49,027 nucleotides of DNA. Origin: Acidimicrobiia bacterium (GTDB lineage Bacteria; Actinomycetota; Acidimicrobiia; Acidimicrobiales; Poriferisodalaceae). The notes beneath the pieces are model-generated. The model made no database searches. It was not told the DNA's origin and saw only the letters and a program-made list of their open reading frames with translations. The translations under genes were made by a program, and so were the position numbers. Positions 46,803-49,027 of this stretch are shown here, one piece after another (the first letter of the stretch is position 1; each line of letters starts with the position of its first letter). The stretch is taken from contig JAJDTF010000045.1 in assembly GCA_022827265.1 (NCBI GenBank), positions 1 through 49,027 of the forward strand, written 5' to 3'.

Positions 46803-48506
46803 TTACGTATCGCTGATCTGCGCAGGCTGGGGAACGCCGCCGAGCACCGTGCCCCATACCCCGATGTCACGCAGCGCCATGGGGTCGACGCTCAGCGGGT
46901 CATCCTCGAGCACTGCGAAGTCGGCCAGCTTGCCGGCCTCGATGCTGCCGATCTCGCCGTCCAGCTTGATCTGCCGAGCGGCCTCGATAGTGATCGCCCG
47001 CAACGCGTCCGGCACGCCGATGCGCTCATCGGGCCCAAGCACCTCGCCCGACGCTGTCACCCGGTTCACCGCACACCACGCCGTGTGGAGGTGTCCGAGC
47101 GGCGTGATGGGCGAATCGGAGTGGATCGAGAAGCTGACGCCGCTGGCCAAGGCCGTCGCGCAGGCATCCATCCGCGCTGCACGCTCGGGCCCCACGGTCA
47201 CGTCCCGATGCTGGTCGCCCCAGTAGTAGATGTGGTTGGAGAAGATGTTGGCGCACATGCCCAGGGCTGCCATGCGGCGGTACTGGTCGGGCGTGGTGAG
47301 CTGGCAGTGCTGCACCGTGTGGCGGTGATCCCAGCGGGGGTAGCGCTCCAGCACCTGCTCGACGGCTTCGACGAACGCCTCGGTGGCCTCATCTCCGTTG
47401 CAGTGACAATGCACGGTCAGACCAGCCCGGTGGTACGGCTCCACCAGGTCGGCCATCTGGTCGGGCGCCGTCAGCCACATGCCGTTGCCGATGTGCCCCG
47501 GCGGCGGCTTGTAGTAGTGGGGCCAGCTGATCCGGGCCGTGAACCCCTGGATTGATCCGTCCAGTATCAACTTGACGATGCCGAAGCGCAGCTTGTCGGT
47601 CTGCTCGCCCTTCAACTTCACGCACAGCTCGGCGAGCTCGGCCGGGTCGGCGGTCGCGCCGAACAGGTTCGACATCGCCACCATCACCCGCGCTGGGTAG
47701 GCCGGATCGCTGGTCACCTTCTTCCAGTTGCCGAGCTGATCAGGGTCCCAGAGCTGCGTGGTGCCCAAGTCGGTCAGCAGCGTGTGCCCCGCATTGCGAG
47801 CTTCGTTGGCGTAGCGCCAACGGGCCTGCTCGCTGCGGTTGGCTTTCATCATGTCGACGAACGCTTCGCCGGCCAGCATCATCCCGGCGGGCTCATGCAG
47901 CTCACCGTTGGGCAGTCCGTCACCGCCCCGGGCCACGCCGGGGCTGGTAGCCGTCTCGTCGATGCCGCATCGGTCCATGAGCGCCGAGTTGATGGTGGCG
48001 AGATGCCCGCTGGCATGCAGCACGAGCGTGGGTCGGTCGCCGGTCACCGTGTCGAGGTGGCGCGCCACGAGCCGCTCGCCCGGGAAGTAGATGGGGTCGA
48101 GGCCCCACGCCAGCAGTGTCTGGGAATCGTCGGTCATGTCCGCAGCGGCCTTGCCCAGCCGTTCGAGCACATCGTCAATCGACGTGCAGCCCGGCCACAG
48201 CAATCCCTGCGGGTCGCGCCGGTCGAAGTAGCCGACATAGGTCGAATTCCACAGGCCTCCCGACATGACGTGGCAGTGCGCCTCGATGAATCCGGGCATG
48301 AGCACGTGCTCGGCAAAGCGGTTGTCGATGCGATGGTCGCCCCATGACGCCAGCTCGTCGGTGCTGCCGACACCCAGAATGCGGTCGCCGGCCACTGCCA
48401 CTGCCTCGCCGAAGGGGAATGCGGGATTGATGGTGATGACCCGGCGTGCCGGGTAGATCGTGAACGGCTCGCCGCTCTCGCTGCTGCCGGTGCTGGCTGT
48501 TGTCAT
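46803..48506 (-). CDS. YtcJ-type amidohydrolase (Amidohydro_3)
   Basis: The 567-residue metal-dependent hydrolase has the N-terminal barrel entry RVITINPAFPFGEAVAVAGDRILGVGS, the HxH-type metal motif PGFIEAHCHVMSGG, TVHCHCNGDEA, RHTVQHCQLT and the late SIHSDSPITPLGHLHTAWCAVNR. The C-terminus includes ARQIKLDGEIGSIEAGKLADFAVLEDDP, typical of YtcJ-like exoenzyme regulatory/amidase proteins. The substrate is unknown. The adjacent oligopeptide-type ABC ATPase on the same strand suggests uptake and hydrolysis of an amide or peptide compound. Confidence 0.87.
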   Translation of the reverse strand: MTTASTGSSESGEPFTIYPARRVITINPAFPFGEAVAVAGDRILGVGSTDELASWGDHRIDNRFAEHVLMPGFIEAHCHVMSGGLWNSTYVGYFDRRDPQGLLWPGCTSIDDVLERLGKAAADMTDDSQTLLAWGLDPIYFPGERLVARHLDTVTGDRPTLVLHASGHLATINSALMDRCGIDETATSPGVARGGDGLPNGELHEPAGMMLAGEAFVDMMKANRSEQARWRYANEARNAGHTLLTDLGTTQLWDPDQLGNWKKVTSDPAYPARVMVAMSNLFGATADPAELAELCVKLKGEQTDKLRFGIVKLILDGSIQGFTARISWPHYYKPPPGHIGNGMWLTAPDQMADLVEPYHRAGLTVHCHCNGDEATEAFVEAVEQVLERYPRWDHRHTVQHCQLTTPDQYRRMAALGMCANIFSNHIYYWGDQHRDVTVGPERAARMDACATALASGVSFSIHSDSPITPLGHLHTAWCAVNRVTASGEVLGPDERIGVPDALRAITIEAARQIKLDGEIGSIEAGKLADFAVLEDDPLSVDPMALRDIGVWGTVLGGVPQPAQISDT

Positions 48507-48541
48507 CAGGGGTAGGCCTCCTGCGCCACGCCGGACTGGTT

Positions 48542-49027
48542 CTATGTGGCTTCGGCCACGTAGTGATCGGGTTCAATCTCCACGAGCGTCACGGGGTCGG
48601 GGGCGGTGCCGGCTTCGAAGACCGGGCTGGGCACCTCATCGGTCTGCACCGAGCGATCAGTCCGGCGGCGCGCCGGATCGGCGATCGGCACTGCGTCGAG
48701 CAACCGCTTGGTGTAATCGTGCAGAGGGTTCTCGAAGATGGCGCGGCGCGGACCCAGCTCGACGATCTGGCCGAGGTACATCACGCCCACACGGTGAGCG
48801 ATCCGTTCCACGACGGCGAGGTCGTGGCTGATGAAGAGGTACGACAGGCCCATCTCGTCCTGCAGGTCCATCATCAGGTTGATGACCTGCGCCTGGATCG
48901 AGACATCCAGCGCGGACACTGCCTCATCGGCGATCACCAGCTCGGGCCGCAGCGCCAAGGCCCGGGCGATGCAGATGCGCTGCCGCTGACCCCCGGAGAA
49001 CTGGTGCGGGTACTGCCGCATGTCGTC
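48542..49027 (-). CDS. Oligopeptide/dipeptide ABC transporter ATP-binding protein, partial
   Basis: Only the C-terminal ~161 residues are in the window, and the gene continues past its end. The ABC signature [32 protein letters not shown] with Walker B, the H-loop [19 protein letters not shown] and the oligo_HPY tail [25 protein letters not shown] identify an OppD/OppF-DppF type subunit, more like OppF. The ~45 residues after that are acidic and variable. It lies about 35 bases upstream of the YtcJ-type gene. Confidence 0.9.
   Translation of the reverse strand, partial: DDMRQYPHQFSGGQRQRICIARALALRPELVIADEAVSALDVSIQAQVINLMMDLQDEMGLSYLFISHDLAVVERIAHRVGVMYLGQIVELGPRRAIFENPLHDYTKRLLDAVPIADPARRRTDRSVQTDEVPSPVFEAGTAPDPVTLVEIEPDHYVAEAT

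Overview
The window is GC-rich bacterial chromosome, dense with genes on both strands. GTG starts and GTGA/ATGA overlaps are common. The mycobacterial-type SerC, the MurA with Asp in place of the fosfomycin-target Cys, an ilvBNC operon with a leader peptide, and RCC1-repeat/SLH secreted proteins point to Actinomycetota. I lean towards an Acidimicrobiia-like, possibly host-associated or marine lineage, but that is inference from gene content only. No rRNA, tRNA or CRISPR array was recognised.

Layout. 1-2.9 kb: hisI and glpX (minus), and lhgO (plus). 2.9-4.4 kb: a secreted DUF2599-like gene plus a small membrane gene, duplicated in tandem and now decaying. 4.4-10.2 kb: an alpha/beta hydrolase coupled to an MFS transporter, murA, meaB, and an unusual SRPBCC-phosphotransferase fusion. 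10.4-12.7 kb: cysteine desulfurase and mnmA, which together supply sulfur for tRNA 2-thiouridine. 12.7-15.5 kb: a membrane-anchored protein, then a C5 DNA methyltransferase overlapping a DUF4928 gene (putative restriction-modification pair). 15.6-22.6 kb: ligA, a membrane protein and gatCAB. 22.7-27.2 kb: a MarR-like fragment, an AlbA_2/Schlafen-type ATP-binding regulator, a MATE exporter and a PQQ-type sugar dehydrogenase lipoprotein. 27.2-30.8 kb: ilvBNC, preceded by an attenuator with a Leu/Val-rich leader peptide. 30.9-35.8 kb: a YqgE/AlgH protein, an RDD protein, serC, an aspartate-type aminotransferase and a short serA. 36.2-39.0 kb: an amidohydrolase and an AAA/DUF4143 ATPase flanked on both sides by 23-bp-period repeats. 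39.2-45.6 kb: two tandem RCC1-repeat surface-protein genes, both interrupted near the N-terminus. 45.7-49.0 kb: a CobW-type GTPase, a YtcJ-type amidohydrolase and the end of an oligopeptide ABC ATPase.

The most interesting parts are these. (1) The DUF4143 nuclease-like ATPase sits between a three-unit upstream array and a four-unit downstream array, both of exactly 23-bp period. (2) The paired RCC1 genes each have a lesion that separates the secretion signal from the repeat body. (3) The decayed tandem cassette at 2.9-4.4 kb has the same kind of signal-to-body interruption. (4) The ilvB attenuator appears to have a leaderless leader peptide. (5) A 46-bp dispersed repeat lies upstream of both gatC and the aminotransferase gene.
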